From NCBI GenBank assembly GCA_016787525.1, contig JAEUUP010000086.1:1-64000 (forward strand): a stretch of DNA of 64,000 nucleotides, given 5' to 3'. The position numbers were made by a program, and so were the translations under genes. The notes under the pieces are model-generated. The model had not been told where the DNA came from. It saw only the letters and a program-made list of their open reading frames with translations, and did not search any database. Of this stretch, positions 36,020 to 45,126 are shown piece after piece; positions within the stretch are counted from its first letter, which is position 1, and each line of letters starts with the position of its first letter. This stretch comes from Saprospiraceae bacterium (GTDB lineage: Bacteria; Bacteroidota; Bacteroidia; Chitinophagales; Saprospiraceae).

Positions 36020-36379
36020 ATGAGAAATTTAAACGTCATTATTCTCTTAGTATTTTTTTTGTCCACACATCGAATCCATGCACAAGAGGTTGGTTATGCG
36101 TGTATTTATTCGGAAAGTTTATGCGGTGGTATGGTGGCCAATGGCAGTCGGCTCAATTGTGATAAATTGACCGCTGCACACCGTTCGTTCAAGTTTGGTG
36201 CGCAAGTGCGTGTGACCAATATGGACAATGACAAAAGCGTGATTGTCATTATCAACGATAGAGGTCCTTACAACCACAAAGACATCATTGATTTGACTCC
36301 TGCGGCGGCTGCTAAAATCGGTCTGACTCACGGCAAGGGTCGAGTGAAAGTCAAAATTGAGAAAATAATTGATGATTGA
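36020..36379 (+). CDS. RlpA-like septal ring protein (DPBB domain)
   Basis: 119 residues with a signal peptide (ends IHAQ). A double-psi beta-barrel domain follows: 'YACIYSESLCGGMVANGSRL', 'LTAAHRSFKFGAQVRVTN', 'VIVIINDRGPYNHKDIIDLTPAAAAKIG'. The Asp-Arg-Gly-Pro motif holds the catalytic Asp of RlpA lytic transglycosylases. There is no SPOR domain, so localisation may differ from E. coli RlpA. It is likely in one operon with the LD-carboxypeptidase gene. Confidence 0.88.
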   Translation: MRNLNVIILLVFFLSTHRIHAQEVGYACIYSESLCGGMVANGSRLNCDKLTAAHRSFKFGAQVRVTNMDNDKSVIVIINDRGPYNHKDIIDLTPAAAAKIGLTHGKGRVKVKIEKIIDD

Positions 36380-36389
36380 CCGTTGGATG

Positions 36390-37442
36390 CTATATAGCCA
36401 TACGCGGTAACGGTGCTATATCTTGACCCACAAAATCGCCTGCCCAAAACTTAAAAAATGCAGCCGTAGCAATCATACCTGCATTGTCTGTACAAAACTG
36501 GAAGCTTGGAATATATGTTTGCCACCCCTCAGTAATGCCTGTTTGGGTCAAGGCTTCGCGCAAACCAGAATTGGCTGATACGCCTCCAGCGATGGCAATA
36601 TGGTTGATACCTGTTTCTTTTGCTGCTTTTTTCAGTTTTTTCATCAAAATAGAGATGATGCGGGCTTGAATAGAAGCACAAATATCGTTGAGGTTTTCTT
36701 CAACAAAATGCGGATTTTCCTTTTGTTTCTTTTGTAAAAAATATAAAATAGCTGTTTTTAAACCACTAAAACTGAAATTATAACCTTCGATATGAGGTTC
36801 TGTAAATTCAAAGCGGGGTATTCCTTGTTTTGCCAATTTATCAATAATAGGCCCTGCTGGATACCCTAAACCTAAGATTTTACCTGATTTATCGAAAGCT
36901 TCGCCCGCAGCATCGTCTATGGTTTCACCCAACACTTCCATACTGAGGGGGTCGTTGACACGCACAATCTGCGTATGACCACCTGATACTGTCAAACACA
37001 AAAAGGGAAATGTAGGATGAGGCAGTTCTGAGAAATGTGCCAAAACATGTGCGCTCATGTGATTGACTTCTATCATAGGCACATTCATCGCCAACGACAT
37101 GGCTTTGGCAAAGGAAACACCTACTAAAAGTGACCCCATTAATCCAGGTCCGCGTGTGAATGCGATGGCATCTATCTCTTGTTTTGTTACATTTGCCCTT
37201 TTAAAAGCTAAATCAACGGTCGGAACAATATTGGCTTGGTGCGCACGTGAAGCCAATTCTGGGACCACGCCGCCATATTGCTCATGCACACTTTGATTGG
37301 CAATACAATTGCTCAAAACTTGTATGTCTAAAGTATTGTCTGCTTTAATACACCCCCTCAGTATGGCGGCAGATGTGTCGTCGCAAGAGGATTCGATGGC
37401 GAGTATTGTTACGTATTGTGGATTTTTAGTCTTAATTTTCAC
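36390..37442 (-). CDS. tsaD: tRNA N6-threonylcarbamoyladenosine transferase
   Basis: 350 residues of the TsaD/Kae1 ASKHA fold: 'ILAIESSCDDT', 'ALAFTRGPGLMGSLLVG' (A-I-A in part), 'MIEVNHMSAH' (metal-binding His), 'LTVSGGHTQ', 'AGGVSANSGLR', and the C-terminal 'CTDNAGMI'. It transfers threonylcarbamoyl to A37 of ANN-decoding tRNAs with TsaB/TsaE. No ATG lies between the element to its right and the conserved start. The GTG at 37442 fits the family N-terminus best; the frame can be read to 37514, but those residues fall in the repeat element. 10-mer copies encode 'ITEGW' (36525), 'DPLSM' (36941) and 'AILRG' (37354). Confidence 0.93.
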   Translation of the reverse strand: MKIKTKNPQYVTILAIESSCDDTSAAILRGCIKADNTLDIQVLSNCIANQSVHEQYGGVVPELASRAHQANIVPTVDLAFKRANVTKQEIDAIAFTRGPGLMGSLLVGVSFAKAMSLAMNVPMIEVNHMSAHVLAHFSELPHPTFPFLCLTVSGGHTQIVRVNDPLSMEVLGETIDDAAGEAFDKSGKILGLGYPAGPIIDKLAKQGIPRFEFTEPHIEGYNFSFSGLKTAILYFLQKKQKENPHFVEENLNDICASIQARIISILMKKLKKAAKETGINHIAIAGGVSANSGLREALTQTGITEGWQTYIPSFQFCTDNAGMIATAAFFKFWAGDFVGQDIAPLPRMAI

Positions 37443-37467
37443 TATTGTCAACCTATTGGTGTTAATG

Positions 37468-37656
37468 ACTGATGTTACGCACGATACCATTACAGACTGT
37501 TTTTTGCTACACAAAAAAGACGTGCTAAGAAATTATTTTTTTAGACCGAAGTTCATTTTTCAATCGCAAGCGATTGAAAAATGAACTTCGGTCTATTGTA
37601 CGCTTTTTTTGCACAGCAAAAAACAGTGCATAAACTGTACCCTGCGTAACATCAGT
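37468..37656. mobile_element. MITE-like palindromic element A2 (189 bp)
   Basis: Terminal inverted repeats ACTGATGTTACGC (37468-37480, 37644-37656) enclose subterminal CACTGTTTTT/small hairpin/GCGTGC-type modules. The central perfect hairpin has 24-bp arms (37543-37566, 37571-37594, beginning AGACCGAAGTTC). It has the same architecture as 16892-17131 but a different central stem and ends. It abuts the 5' end of tsaD. Confidence 0.72.
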
Positions 37657-37745
37657 TAATGATTTAATCAGTGCGGCAAAAGTAAAAAGTCTTTATGACA
37701 ATCTGTCGTTTGCTCAATTCAACAAATATTTAAAATATAGCGAGA

Positions 37746-38309
37746 ATGAAAAACAGTTTTTTTGTCCTTATTGTTTTGTCCATTCTGAGTGTATCGTGTT
37801 CAAAAAAACAAATCACTAAAATATCAGCTCCTGCGGTCGTTGTCACAGAGATTCCTTCTACACCTGCGCCTAAAACGGCTGAAGCATCGAATCAACCACC
37901 ACAGAAAGAAGCAGAAAAAACAACCCGCCCTGTCTTAGTGGCAAAAATAAACCGAACACCTTGTTTTGGCAAATGCCCCGTGTTTACTATTGAGTTGTTT
38001 CAAAACGGTGATGTGGTGTATAATGGTTTTGCGCACGTCGCGAGAAAAGGCCGCTTCGTTGCCAAAGTCAGTCCCGAGTTTATCAAAGGAATAGAAAACA
38101 AAGCCTTATCAATCAAATACTTATCTTTTGCGAACAAATATCCGAACTCGCCCATCGTTCTGGCTGATTTGCCCGTTACCATCACATTTATTCGCATTGG
38201 GGATGCGCAAAAACAAATCATCAATAATTTCGACGCACCACGTGATTTGATTGAGTTTGAACAATGGCTCGAACAGGTTTTTGATAAATTGGAATGGCGG
38301 GCGGAATGA
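37746..38309 (+). CDS. DUF6438-like lipoprotein
   Basis: 187 residues. The signal peptide ends in LSVSC, followed by a Pro/Lys-rich linker (about 35-65). A domain starting 'INRTPCFGKCPVFTIELFQNGDVVYNG' (in part) and ending 'FEQWLEQVFDKLEW' matches the DUF6438 pattern, with a conserved C-x-G-x-C-P and a beta-hairpin. Function unknown. It is convergent with leuA and separated from it by a terminator. Confidence 0.75.
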   Translation: MKNSFFVLIVLSILSVSCSKKQITKISAPAVVVTEIPSTPAPKTAEASNQPPQKEAEKTTRPVLVAKINRTPCFGKCPVFTIELFQNGDVVYNGFAHVARKGRFVAKVSPEFIKGIENKALSIKYLSFANKYPNSPIVLADLPVTITFIRIGDAQKQIINNFDAPRDLIEFEQWLEQVFDKLEWRAE

Positions 38310-38331
38310 GTTTAAGGCTTTGGAGATTCAT

Positions 38332-38372
38332 AAGAAATGCCAAGACGCAATGGACTGCGCTTGGCATTTCTT
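38332..38372. terminator. Bidirectional terminator between DUF6438 and leuA
   Basis: Stem AAGAAATGCCAAG (38332-38344) pairs with CTTGGCATTTCTT (38360-38372), with further GCA/TGC pairing inside. Confidence 0.75.
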
Positions 38373-38392
38373 GTATCCAACACATCGAGATG

Positions 38393-39556
38393 TTAAGCCA
38401 CGGCTGAAAGTGCCAAATCTGACATCATCTGTTGAAGGTGTGCGTTCTGAACTTCTTTTTCACGGTCTGCAATTTCGATAAATTGCTCGTAAAGATGGTT
38501 CAAATCGAACTTTTCGACAGGATAACCCAACATTTGAAGGCGATAGCGCAAAGCCGCACGTCCACTACGAGCTGTCAGAACAATACTTGACTCTGACACA
38601 CCTACATCGGCAGGATTGATGATTTCGTAGTTTTCGCGGCATTTGATAACGCCATCTTGGTGGATACCCGATGAGTGAGCAAATGCGTTCGACCCGACTA
38701 TGGCTTTGTTCGGTTGCACTATCATGCGCATCTTTTCGCTGACAAGTCGGCTGAGTGGGTACAATTGTTGCGTTTGTATGTCGGTATAGACGCCCAGTTC
38801 CTTATGTTGACGCATCACCATCACGACTTCTTCGAGGCTTGTGTTGCCTGCTCGTTCGCCTATGCCATTGATGGTACATTCTATTTGTCTTGCGCCATTT
38901 GCAACAGCAGAAATGGAGTTTGCTGTTGCCAAACCTAAATCATTGTGGCAATGTGCCGAAATGGTTGCTTTATGAATATTGGGGACATTGTCCACCAAAT
39001 GCTTAATCAAGCGACCATACTGCTCGGGTAGGCAATAGCCCGTTGTATCAGGAATATTGACGACGGTTGCCCCAGCTTTGATCACAGCCTCGACAAGGCG
39101 TGCCAAAAACTCTGGGTCGGAGCGTCCCGCATCTTCGCAGAAAAACTCGACATCTTCCACATATTTTTTGGCGTGTTTGGTCGCCCAAATCGCTCTTTCA
39201 ACGATTTCGTCTCTTGTAGAATTGAATTTATGGATGATATGAAAATCGCTCGCACCGATACCTGTGTGTATGCGGGGTCTTTTGGCATATTTCAACGCGC
39301 CTGCTGCGGCATCAATATCTTTTTGAACCGAGCGACTCAAAGCGCAAACAGTCGCATTTTTTATCAATTTAGAAATCTGAGTAACAGATTCAAAATCACC
39401 AGGACTTGAAATCGGAAAACCCGCTTCAATAACGTCAACACCCAATTCTTCAAGTGCGCGCGCGATGTCCAATTTCTCAGGAAGGTTCAATTTGCAGCCC
39501 GGCACTTGTTCGCCGTCTCGTAAGGTTGTGTCAAAAATCTGAACTTTTTCAGCCAT
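38393..39556 (-). CDS. leuA: 2-isopropylmalate synthase
   Basis: 387 residues with HMGL-like TIM-barrel motifs '[13 protein letters not shown]' and '[15 protein letters not shown]', metal-binding '[13 protein letters not shown]', '[16 protein letters not shown]', and '[11 protein letters not shown]'. It condenses acetyl-CoA with 2-oxoisovalerate in leucine synthesis. It lacks the C-terminal LeuA regulatory domain (full forms are about 510 residues), as in other Bacteroidota short forms, so leucine feedback through that domain is not expected. No other leucine gene is in the window. It has no 10-mer copy. Confidence 0.92.
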   Translation of the reverse strand: MAEKVQIFDTTLRDGEQVPGCKLNLPEKLDIARALEELGVDVIEAGFPISSPGDFESVTQISKLIKNATVCALSRSVQKDIDAAAGALKYAKRPRIHTGIGASDFHIIHKFNSTRDEIVERAIWATKHAKKYVEDVEFFCEDAGRSDPEFLARLVEAVIKAGATVVNIPDTTGYCLPEQYGRLIKHLVDNVPNIHKATISAHCHNDLGLATANSISAVANGARQIECTINGIGERAGNTSLEEVVMVMRQHKELGVYTDIQTQQLYPLSRLVSEKMRMIVQPNKAIVGSNAFAHSSGIHQDGVIKCRENYEIINPADVGVSESSIVLTARSGRAALRYRLQMLGYPVEKFDLNHLYEQFIEIADREKEVQNAHLQQMMSDLALSAVA

Positions 39557-39569
39557 TATTTATTATTTT

Positions 39570-39599
39570 TTTGATTCGTTGTCAATACATGTAACTTTG
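39570..39599 (+). promoter_or_regulatory. Promoter with -33 TTTG and -7 TAACTTTG
   Basis: TTTG at 39570-39573 and TAACTTTG at 39592-39599, 18 bp apart, match the Bacteroidota bipartite promoter. It drives the helical-repeat gene starting at 39728. Confidence 0.55.
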
Positions 39600-39727
39600 C
39601 AAACATAAATTTACGGCGAACGTTCGCTGCGACATAAGAAAGTTTGAATTACCCTTACGGTTTTCAAGTTTCAAAACTATCTTTGCAAGAGATTGACTAT
39701 CAAATACTTATTATTCAATTTAATACG

Positions 39728-41311
39728 ATGCCTACTCCTATTCAAGACAACTTGTTTCAACTGATAAAGACGCTCGAAAAAGCCGAAAAACGCAACTTTC
39801 GTCTCTACGTCACGCGCAATCAATCGAACGAAAATCTCAAGTTTTTGCACCTTTTTGATATTCTTGACAAGTCAAAAGAGTATGACGAAGCACTTATTTT
39901 CAAAAAAGTTCCCGAAATCAAGAAAGAGCAACTTTCTAACCTCAAAGCGCACCTTTATAAACAGCTTCTGACCTCTTTGCGGCTTTTGCACAAAAATAAA
40001 AATGCCGATATTGATATTCGTGAACATCTCGACTATGCCAAAGTGCTCTATAACAAAGGCTTGTATATCCAATCGCTACGCATTTTGAGCAAAGCCAAAG
40101 AGATGGCCAATGTCAACCATCAAAACTTTTTGAAACTCGAAATCATTGAGTTTGAAAAATTGATTGAAAGTCGGCACATCACTCGCGCACATGATGGCAG
40201 AGCCGACGAGTTGGCGGACGAATCACGGGCAACTATGCAACGCTTGATGAATACCAGCCGTTTGTCCAACCTTTCGTTGCAATTGTACGGCATTTATCTG
40301 CAAATGGGTCACGCCAAAAACGAAGAAGATTGGCAACGTGTCAACGATTTTTTAGTTGTCAACACGGCCGATTTGCCCCCCCTCAGTATGATGGGCTTTT
40401 TTGAGAAAGTCTATTTCTTCCAATGCCATGTATGGCAAAGCTATATTGCTCAAAATTGGAAAAACTATTACCGCTATGCCTACAAATGGGTCGAACTCTT
40501 TGAAAATGAATCCATTATGAAAGTCAATGACACCTCGCTCTATCTCAAAGGTGTCCACAACCTGCTCAATGCGCTCTATATGGCACTCGACCACACGCGC
40601 CTTTCGACCATTTTGGACAATACTGAAAAATATCTGTCCAAACATGCCGATGTGTTGGATGAAAATACGCGTACTTTGGCTTTTCATCACCTCTATTCTG
40701 CCAAAATCAACAAACACTTCCTCGAAGGCTCTTTTACTGAGGGGGTCAAACTCGTGCCTGAAATCGAAGCTCAACTCAAAGAGTTTTCCAAAACTTTGGA
40801 TGAACACCGCATTTTGATTTTTTATTACAAAATTGCTTGTCTGTACTTTGGCAGCGGCAATTTCGACAAAGCCATAGATTATCTGAACAAAATCATCAAC
40901 CTCAAAACGGGCAATTTGCGCACCGATATTCAGTGTTTTGCCCGCATGTTGCATCTCATTTGTCACTACGAAAAAGGGCATTTTGCACTTTTGGAGTATC
41001 TCATCAAGTCTGTCTATCGCTTTTTGTCAAAAAATGGCGATATGTCGGGCGTGATGCAAGAGGTTTTGAAGTTTTTGAAACGGGCTTTGTTTATGAAGCA
41101 AAAAGATTTGAAAAATGAATTCGCCGATTTGAAACTCAAACTCGAACAATTGGCACAAAGCCCCTATGAGCGTCGCTCATTTGTCTATCTCGACATCATT
41201 TCTTGGCTCGAATCCAAAGTAAATGGCAAAACGGTCGAAGCAGTAAGTAAGAAGAAGTTTTTAGGACGCGAATTACAACATGTGCGGTTGGCAGAGATTC
41301 ACAAAAATTAA
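39728..41311 (+). CDS. Helical-repeat (TPR-like) hypothetical protein
   Basis: 527 residues, all-helical, rich in charged pairs and Leu ('LFQLIKTLEKAEKRNFRLYV', 'AKVLYNKGLYIQSLRILSKAKEM' in pieces), suggesting TPR-like repeats and a scaffolding role. ATG 39728 is used because the family-like N-terminus begins there. It resembles in general character, and perhaps in family, the partial gene at the right edge. 10-mer copies encode 'PPLSM' (40379) and 'FTEGV' (40735). Confidence 0.65.
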   Translation: MPTPIQDNLFQLIKTLEKAEKRNFRLYVTRNQSNENLKFLHLFDILDKSKEYDEALIFKKVPEIKKEQLSNLKAHLYKQLLTSLRLLHKNKNADIDIREHLDYAKVLYNKGLYIQSLRILSKAKEMANVNHQNFLKLEIIEFEKLIESRHITRAHDGRADELADESRATMQRLMNTSRLSNLSLQLYGIYLQMGHAKNEEDWQRVNDFLVVNTADLPPLSMMGFFEKVYFFQCHVWQSYIAQNWKNYYRYAYKWVELFENESIMKVNDTSLYLKGVHNLLNALYMALDHTRLSTILDNTEKYLSKHADVLDENTRTLAFHHLYSAKINKHFLEGSFTEGVKLVPEIEAQLKEFSKTLDEHRILIFYYKIACLYFGSGNFDKAIDYLNKIINLKTGNLRTDIQCFARMLHLICHYEKGHFALLEYLIKSVYRFLSKNGDMSGVMQEVLKFLKRALFMKQKDLKNEFADLKLKLEQLAQSPYERRSFVYLDIISWLESKVNGKTVEAVSKKKFLGRELQHVRLAEIHKN

Positions 41312-41480
41312 CAGGTTATTTATCCGCTCAAGCAGGAGACATTTTATGAGTATCGAGTGTTGATAACCTATTTTTCATTTTGTAGGCATCTCTATAGACT
41401 GAATTTTTAGTTTTCACACACTCCTGAATAATAAGTTCGTAGTTGTTTTTTGAATATTGGACTCAAACACATTTAAAAAA

Positions 41481-41586
41481 GAGGGTCAATTGTGTGAGTT
41501 TCACTTTATATTCCAATTGTTGCAGAATAAAAGTGAAACTCACACCCAAAAACCTGCTCATAAATGCAAAAAAAGCAATGACCCTC
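41481..41586. repeat. Imperfect palindromic element
   Basis: Outer arms GAGGGTCA/TGACCCTC (41481-41488, 41579-41586) and inner arms TGTGAGTTTCACTTT/AAAGTGAAACTCACA (41493-41507, 41530-41544) form a long hairpin in the 310-bp gap between convergent genes. It has no clear T-run, so it is more like a small repeat element than a simple terminator. Confidence 0.55.
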
Positions 41587-41621
41587 ATTGCCCAATTGCC
41601 CAAATAGCTTGTTGGTGATGC

Positions 41622-42050
41622 TCATTCATCTATTTCAGTATCGTCTTCGTCTGGATACCCGTCGAAATAATAACCAAGTGGGACACGCGGTGGCTTAACA
41701 GGCTTCCGTTCACGAGGTGTCAGTAGTTTGTTTTTTCCAGTTTGTATGACCCAAAAATTACGCCAATGGTCGTAATGTCTTTCCCAATATTGTGTTTCCA
41801 TCAAGGCAGACTCTTTAGAAATGAATCGCTTACGTTTGTAAATTTTGAGTATCATGATTTTATCTTCTTGCAAGTCCCAATGAGCCAATTCTGGAACTCC
41901 ATATAAATCTGATCTACTACCCAGCCATTTCGGTCTCGTCATCGAAACGCCAAAATAGACTTCTTCTTTTGTTTGATTGAAACACTTGAACACAAGCCAT
42001 TTCGGTGGTGCTGGCTCTTTTTTAACGCGTTTTTTTCTTCTTTTTGCCAT
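41622..42050 (-). CDS. Hypothetical protein, basic N-terminus and acidic C-terminus
   Basis: 142 residues beginning with a Lys/Arg-rich stretch and ending in an acidic tail (DEDDTEIDE). The middle has many aromatics ('ALMETQYWERHYDHWRNFW', 'YFGVSMTRPKWLG'). No family is recognised. The segment 'KCFNQTKEEVYFGVSM' hints at a small beta-domain, perhaps GIY-YIG-like, but the catalytic residues are not clear. Probably cytoplasmic. Confidence 0.5.
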   Translation of the reverse strand: MAKRRKKRVKKEPAPPKWLVFKCFNQTKEEVYFGVSMTRPKWLGSRSDLYGVPELAHWDLQEDKIMILKIYKRKRFISKESALMETQYWERHYDHWRNFWVIQTGKNKLLTPRERKPVKPPRVPLGYYFDGYPDEDDTEIDE

Positions 42051-42216
42051 AAAATCGGATAAATTAATCGTAAAAATGAATATTTATGATGTATGAATTG
42101 CTTTATACAACACTGAATAGGATAAAGTGGGATTTTTATATCGCTTATTTTAGAACAAATATAGTAAAAAAACTTATAATAGTCAACTCTATCAGGTGAT
42201 AAAAGTACGCAGCTGA

Positions 42217-42420
42217 ACTTTTTTTTATTTCAATATTAAAACTCAATCGTTTTCTATTTACAACACCATGGGCGTACGTATGAAAACAGGGTCGGCAAAT
42301 ATCAGTAAGGGCGATAATTTACAGGCTATTGATGTATTTGACTTGCCACAAGGTATTTATTACCTCTCTATTGACGGGACACAAAGCAAAAACCTAACTG
42401 CTAAGTTTGTAAAAATGTAA
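42217..42420 (+). pseudogene. Remnant of a T9SS C-terminal sorting domain
   Basis: A short open stretch reads as a type A T9SS sorting domain tail: 'FSIYNTMGVRMKTGSANI', then 'LPQGIYYLSIDG' and a terminal Lys-Met before TAA 42420. The first in-frame ATG (42268) gives only 50 residues, and a TGA at 42214 blocks the frame upstream, with no signal peptide or cargo. Sorting domains normally end proteins of several hundred residues, so this is probably the surviving 3' end of a lost secreted protein. A terminator follows. Confidence 0.7.
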
Positions 42421-42451
42421 AATAAAAACGGACTTATACGTCATCAAATAC

Positions 42452-42490
42452 CAAAAGAGCGACCAATCTCTAACGATTGTCGCTCTTTTG
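42452..42490 (+). terminator. Hairpin terminator after the T9SS remnant
   Basis: CAAAAGAGCGAC pairs with GTCGCTCTTTTG (42479-42490). Retention of a terminator supports the idea that a full gene once ended here. Confidence 0.7.
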
Positions 42491-42570
42491 TATCTGAATT
42501 TGATAATGACATAGATGAATGCTAAGAATATACACAACATTGGTCGCAAGCTCCCTCGTTACAAAAATAA

Positions 42571-42715
42571 TTTTTATAGAGCGAAGTCAATTTTGAGCTT
42601 TTCAAGCTCAAAATTGACTTGGCTCTGAAAAAATTATTCCAAAGCACGCATTTTGTCCAAAGGACTCCTTCGTCCGCGAGGACTCCTTTGGAGGAGAGCG
42701 AAGCGAAAAACAGTG
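42571..42715. mobile_element. MITE-like palindromic element A3 (partial)
   Basis: A central hairpin with 23-bp arms and one mismatch (42578-42600, 42604-42626, arm AGAGCGAAGTCAATTTTGAG) is flanked by AATTATT-type sequence. On the right lies the module GCACGC..small hairpin..AAAAACAGTG (CACTGTTTTT and GCGTGC on the other strand) shared with elements A1 and A2. The left module and terminal repeats are not recognisable. Confidence 0.5.
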
Positions 42716-42772
42716 AATGTTTAGAACTTTTAAATATCGCTATCAAAATAAATCTATCGTATTCCTATTGAA

Positions 42773-44116
42773 TTATCGTATCAATTCTTCTTTCTCATGG
42801 AAAACGACACCATAATCTTTCAATTCTTCAAGAACAGGTTCATACACTTCTTTCATAACAGGAATATTGACACCGATAGAGTTGATATTACCCAACATAA
42901 CGTGCTTGACAAAGATACCGATAGGCAAACCTACCAGTTTAGACATAGCCGTTGAGTGTGCATCATCGCCTTTCATCACCATGGTAGAAGTCATCTTGTA
43001 GTTTTTACGCGCCAACTCGTATTCAAATTCGTGCTGCATGATGACCATATCGCGCTCATCTTCTTGCAGTTTCCACTTTTCGAGGAGCAAATTCTCCAAT
43101 ATGAGCGACGGTGTCGCACTACGCATCCGAATCTTTTTCTTACTGAACAGACCCAACCAGTCTAACTTTTTCAATGTTTCGCCTTCTACGGACTCTCCGA
43201 TGAGATTGGCGACTTTTTCTTTGACACTGCTGCCGGGTGCGGCATTAGCGACATAAGCATCCAATAGTTCGTGGTAAGTGATTTCTTCGGAGTCCAAAAT
43301 AGGGAACGAAGCATCCGTTAAACCTATTTTTACCAAAGCATCCCAAGCTTTACAGAAACCTTTGTGCCGAATCGTACCCCTCAGTAAATTAGGAATAGGA
43401 CCCAAATCATACAGTTCGCGATACAAGAGTGAATCTCGGTTCACATACACTTCGTATTCACCCATGCCAGGCACATCTATCGTTCGGGTTTGGGCAAAAA
43501 TGCGGTTATAAGGTACATAGCGAAGTTTACCGTCTTCCAAAAACTGCGCTGTACCTTGTCCTGCTAAGACCACATTGCGCGGATTCCATGAAAACTTATA
43601 GTGCCAAGGATTGTTGTCGCTCTCTGGTGCGACCAAACCGCCTGTATAAGACCGAAAAGACTTCAAACGACCACCTTTAGCTTTGATTTGATCTATCTTC
43701 TGCTTACCACTCATGTGGTCAATGCCCGGATCGAGACCCATTTCGCCCATAAATATGAGCGCGCGTTCGCGTGCTTCGTCGCCCAAAGCATACATTTGTT
43801 TGGAAATATAAGACGCAGTAATGAGATGCTTTTTCAACTTTAGACAATCTTGTGCAACCTCAAGATGCAAATGGGCAGGCAAAAGCGACACAACAACATC
43901 TGCTCTTTGTATTAACTCACGACGGTCGTTGACTTTGGTAGCATCTAACCATGTTGCTCGACCATTGGTGCTGCCTGCTACTTTTCTGGCAGCCGCTTCG
44001 TGGTCTGCATCGGCAATAGTGACAAACCAGTTATAGTTTTTGGCTTGTTCTAAAACATAATTAATTAAAGCCGTTGATGAGCGTCCAGCTCCAATAATTA
44101 AAATATTATTCATCAT
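42773..44116 (-). CDS. Saccharopine dehydrogenase-like NAD(P) enzyme
   Basis: 447 residues: Rossmann motif 'ILIIGAGRSSTALINYVL' at the N-terminus, 'ADVVVSLLPAHLHLEVAQDCL', 'HLITASYISKQM', 'GEMGLDPGIDHMSGKQKID', then the C-terminal saccharopine dehydrogenase domain with 'SYTGGLVAPESDNNPWHYKFSW' in part. It may act in lysine metabolism through saccharopine or on another substrate. It stands alone here. 10-mer copy 'NLLRG' at 43377. Confidence 0.86.
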   Translation of the reverse strand: MMNNILIIGAGRSSTALINYVLEQAKNYNWFVTIADADHEAAARKVAGSTNGRATWLDATKVNDRRELIQRADVVVSLLPAHLHLEVAQDCLKLKKHLITASYISKQMYALGDEARERALIFMGEMGLDPGIDHMSGKQKIDQIKAKGGRLKSFRSYTGGLVAPESDNNPWHYKFSWNPRNVVLAGQGTAQFLEDGKLRYVPYNRIFAQTRTIDVPGMGEYEVYVNRDSLLYRELYDLGPIPNLLRGTIRHKGFCKAWDALVKIGLTDASFPILDSEEITYHELLDAYVANAAPGSSVKEKVANLIGESVEGETLKKLDWLGLFSKKKIRMRSATPSLILENLLLEKWKLQEDERDMVIMQHEFEYELARKNYKMTSTMVMKGDDAHSTAMSKLVGLPIGIFVKHVMLGNINSIGVNIPVMKEVYEPVLEELKDYGVVFHEKEELIR

Positions 44117-44360
44117 AAACTCAGCTTTTATTTATCTTCCCATTCATTCAAAAAACTTGAACTATAAAGTGGAAAGGTGATTGCGCTTCGGGGGCAAATG
44201 TACGAAATTCCCTTATTCACAATATTGAAGTTGAAAAGTTTCCTTTTTTTTATTTTATAATTTATTGATTCTCAAAATGCACTTGAAACCTCAATTGGCT
44301 CAAAGATACTGAGGGGGCCGAAATAAAATTCTAAAAAGGTTTCACAGTTTCGTTTTTTTC

Positions 44361-44368
44361 TACCTTTG
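44361..44368 (+). promoter_or_regulatory. -7 element (TACCTTTG) for the DedA gene
   Basis: TAnnTTTG match 49 bp before the ATG at 44417. A 10-mer copy (44307) lies about 45 bp upstream of it in the 300-bp divergent gap, which otherwise shows nothing notable. Confidence 0.5.
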
Positions 44369-44416
44369 CGAAGTTTTTGAGAGAACTTTATTTTTGAATC
44401 CAATTTCTTATTATCT

Positions 44417-45061
44417 ATGACTGAATTTATTGACTTTTTCCTTCATCTCGATAAACATGTCGAAGACTTTTTCATTAATTATCAAACACTCTCCTATTTT
44501 CTCATCTGTTTGGTGCTTTTTTGTGAAACGGGCTTGGTGGTTACGCCATTTTTGCCGGGCGATTCGCTTCTTTTTGCCGTTGGAGCGACCATCGCTAAAA
44601 TAGGTATCCTTCGTCTCGAAATAATGATTCCTTTGATGTTGATTGCTGTCATTTTGGGCGACAATGTCAACTATTTCATGGGTAACAAAATTGGTAAAAA
44701 ACTGTTTGAAACCAATAACCCTATTTTAAAAAAGCTCCTTAAACCCGAATATTTACAGAAAACGGAAGCCTTTTATGAAAAATATGGCGGCAGAACGGTG
44801 ATTATGGCGCGTTTTGTTCCCATTGTCCGCACGTTTGCACCCTTTGTGGCGGGCATAGGCGCGATGAATTTCAGCAAATACATCGGCTATTGCATCGGCG
44901 GTGCGTTGCTCTGGGTGTTGTCTATGACTTTGGCGGGTTATTTCTTGGGACAAATTCCTATTGTTAAAAACAATTTTGAAATCGTTGTCTTGGGTATCAT
45001 CTTCGTGTCTGTCATGCCAGCCGTCGTTCAAGTCCTGAAAGAACGTTCTAAAAACCAATAA
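44417..45061 (+). CDS. DedA-family (SNARE-associated) membrane protein
   Basis: 214 residues, polytopic, with DedA signatures 'ETGLVVTPFLPGDSLLFAVG', 'GDNVNYFMGNKIGKKLF', 'YGGRTVIMARFVPIVRTFAPFVAGIGAM' (conserved Arg residues) and 'GYFLGQIPIVKNNFE'. DedA proteins recycle undecaprenyl-phosphate or phospholipids across the inner membrane. Gene complete; strong match. Confidence 0.92.
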   Translation: MTEFIDFFLHLDKHVEDFFINYQTLSYFLICLVLFCETGLVVTPFLPGDSLLFAVGATIAKIGILRLEIMIPLMLIAVILGDNVNYFMGNKIGKKLFETNNPILKKLLKPEYLQKTEAFYEKYGGRTVIMARFVPIVRTFAPFVAGIGAMNFSKYIGYCIGGALLWVLSMTLAGYFLGQIPIVKNNFEIVVLGIIFVSVMPAVVQVLKERSKNQ

Positions 45062-45126
45062 AAGGCAAAAATATTACTTTTGACCTTTTAGAAACACCTT
45101 CACCTCTTGATTATGCGCTCTCAGTG

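Noticed and set aside
37443-37514. Start of tsaD within the repeat element
   Set aside because: The residues do not match the TsaD N-terminus and fall in or beside the element's terminal repeat.
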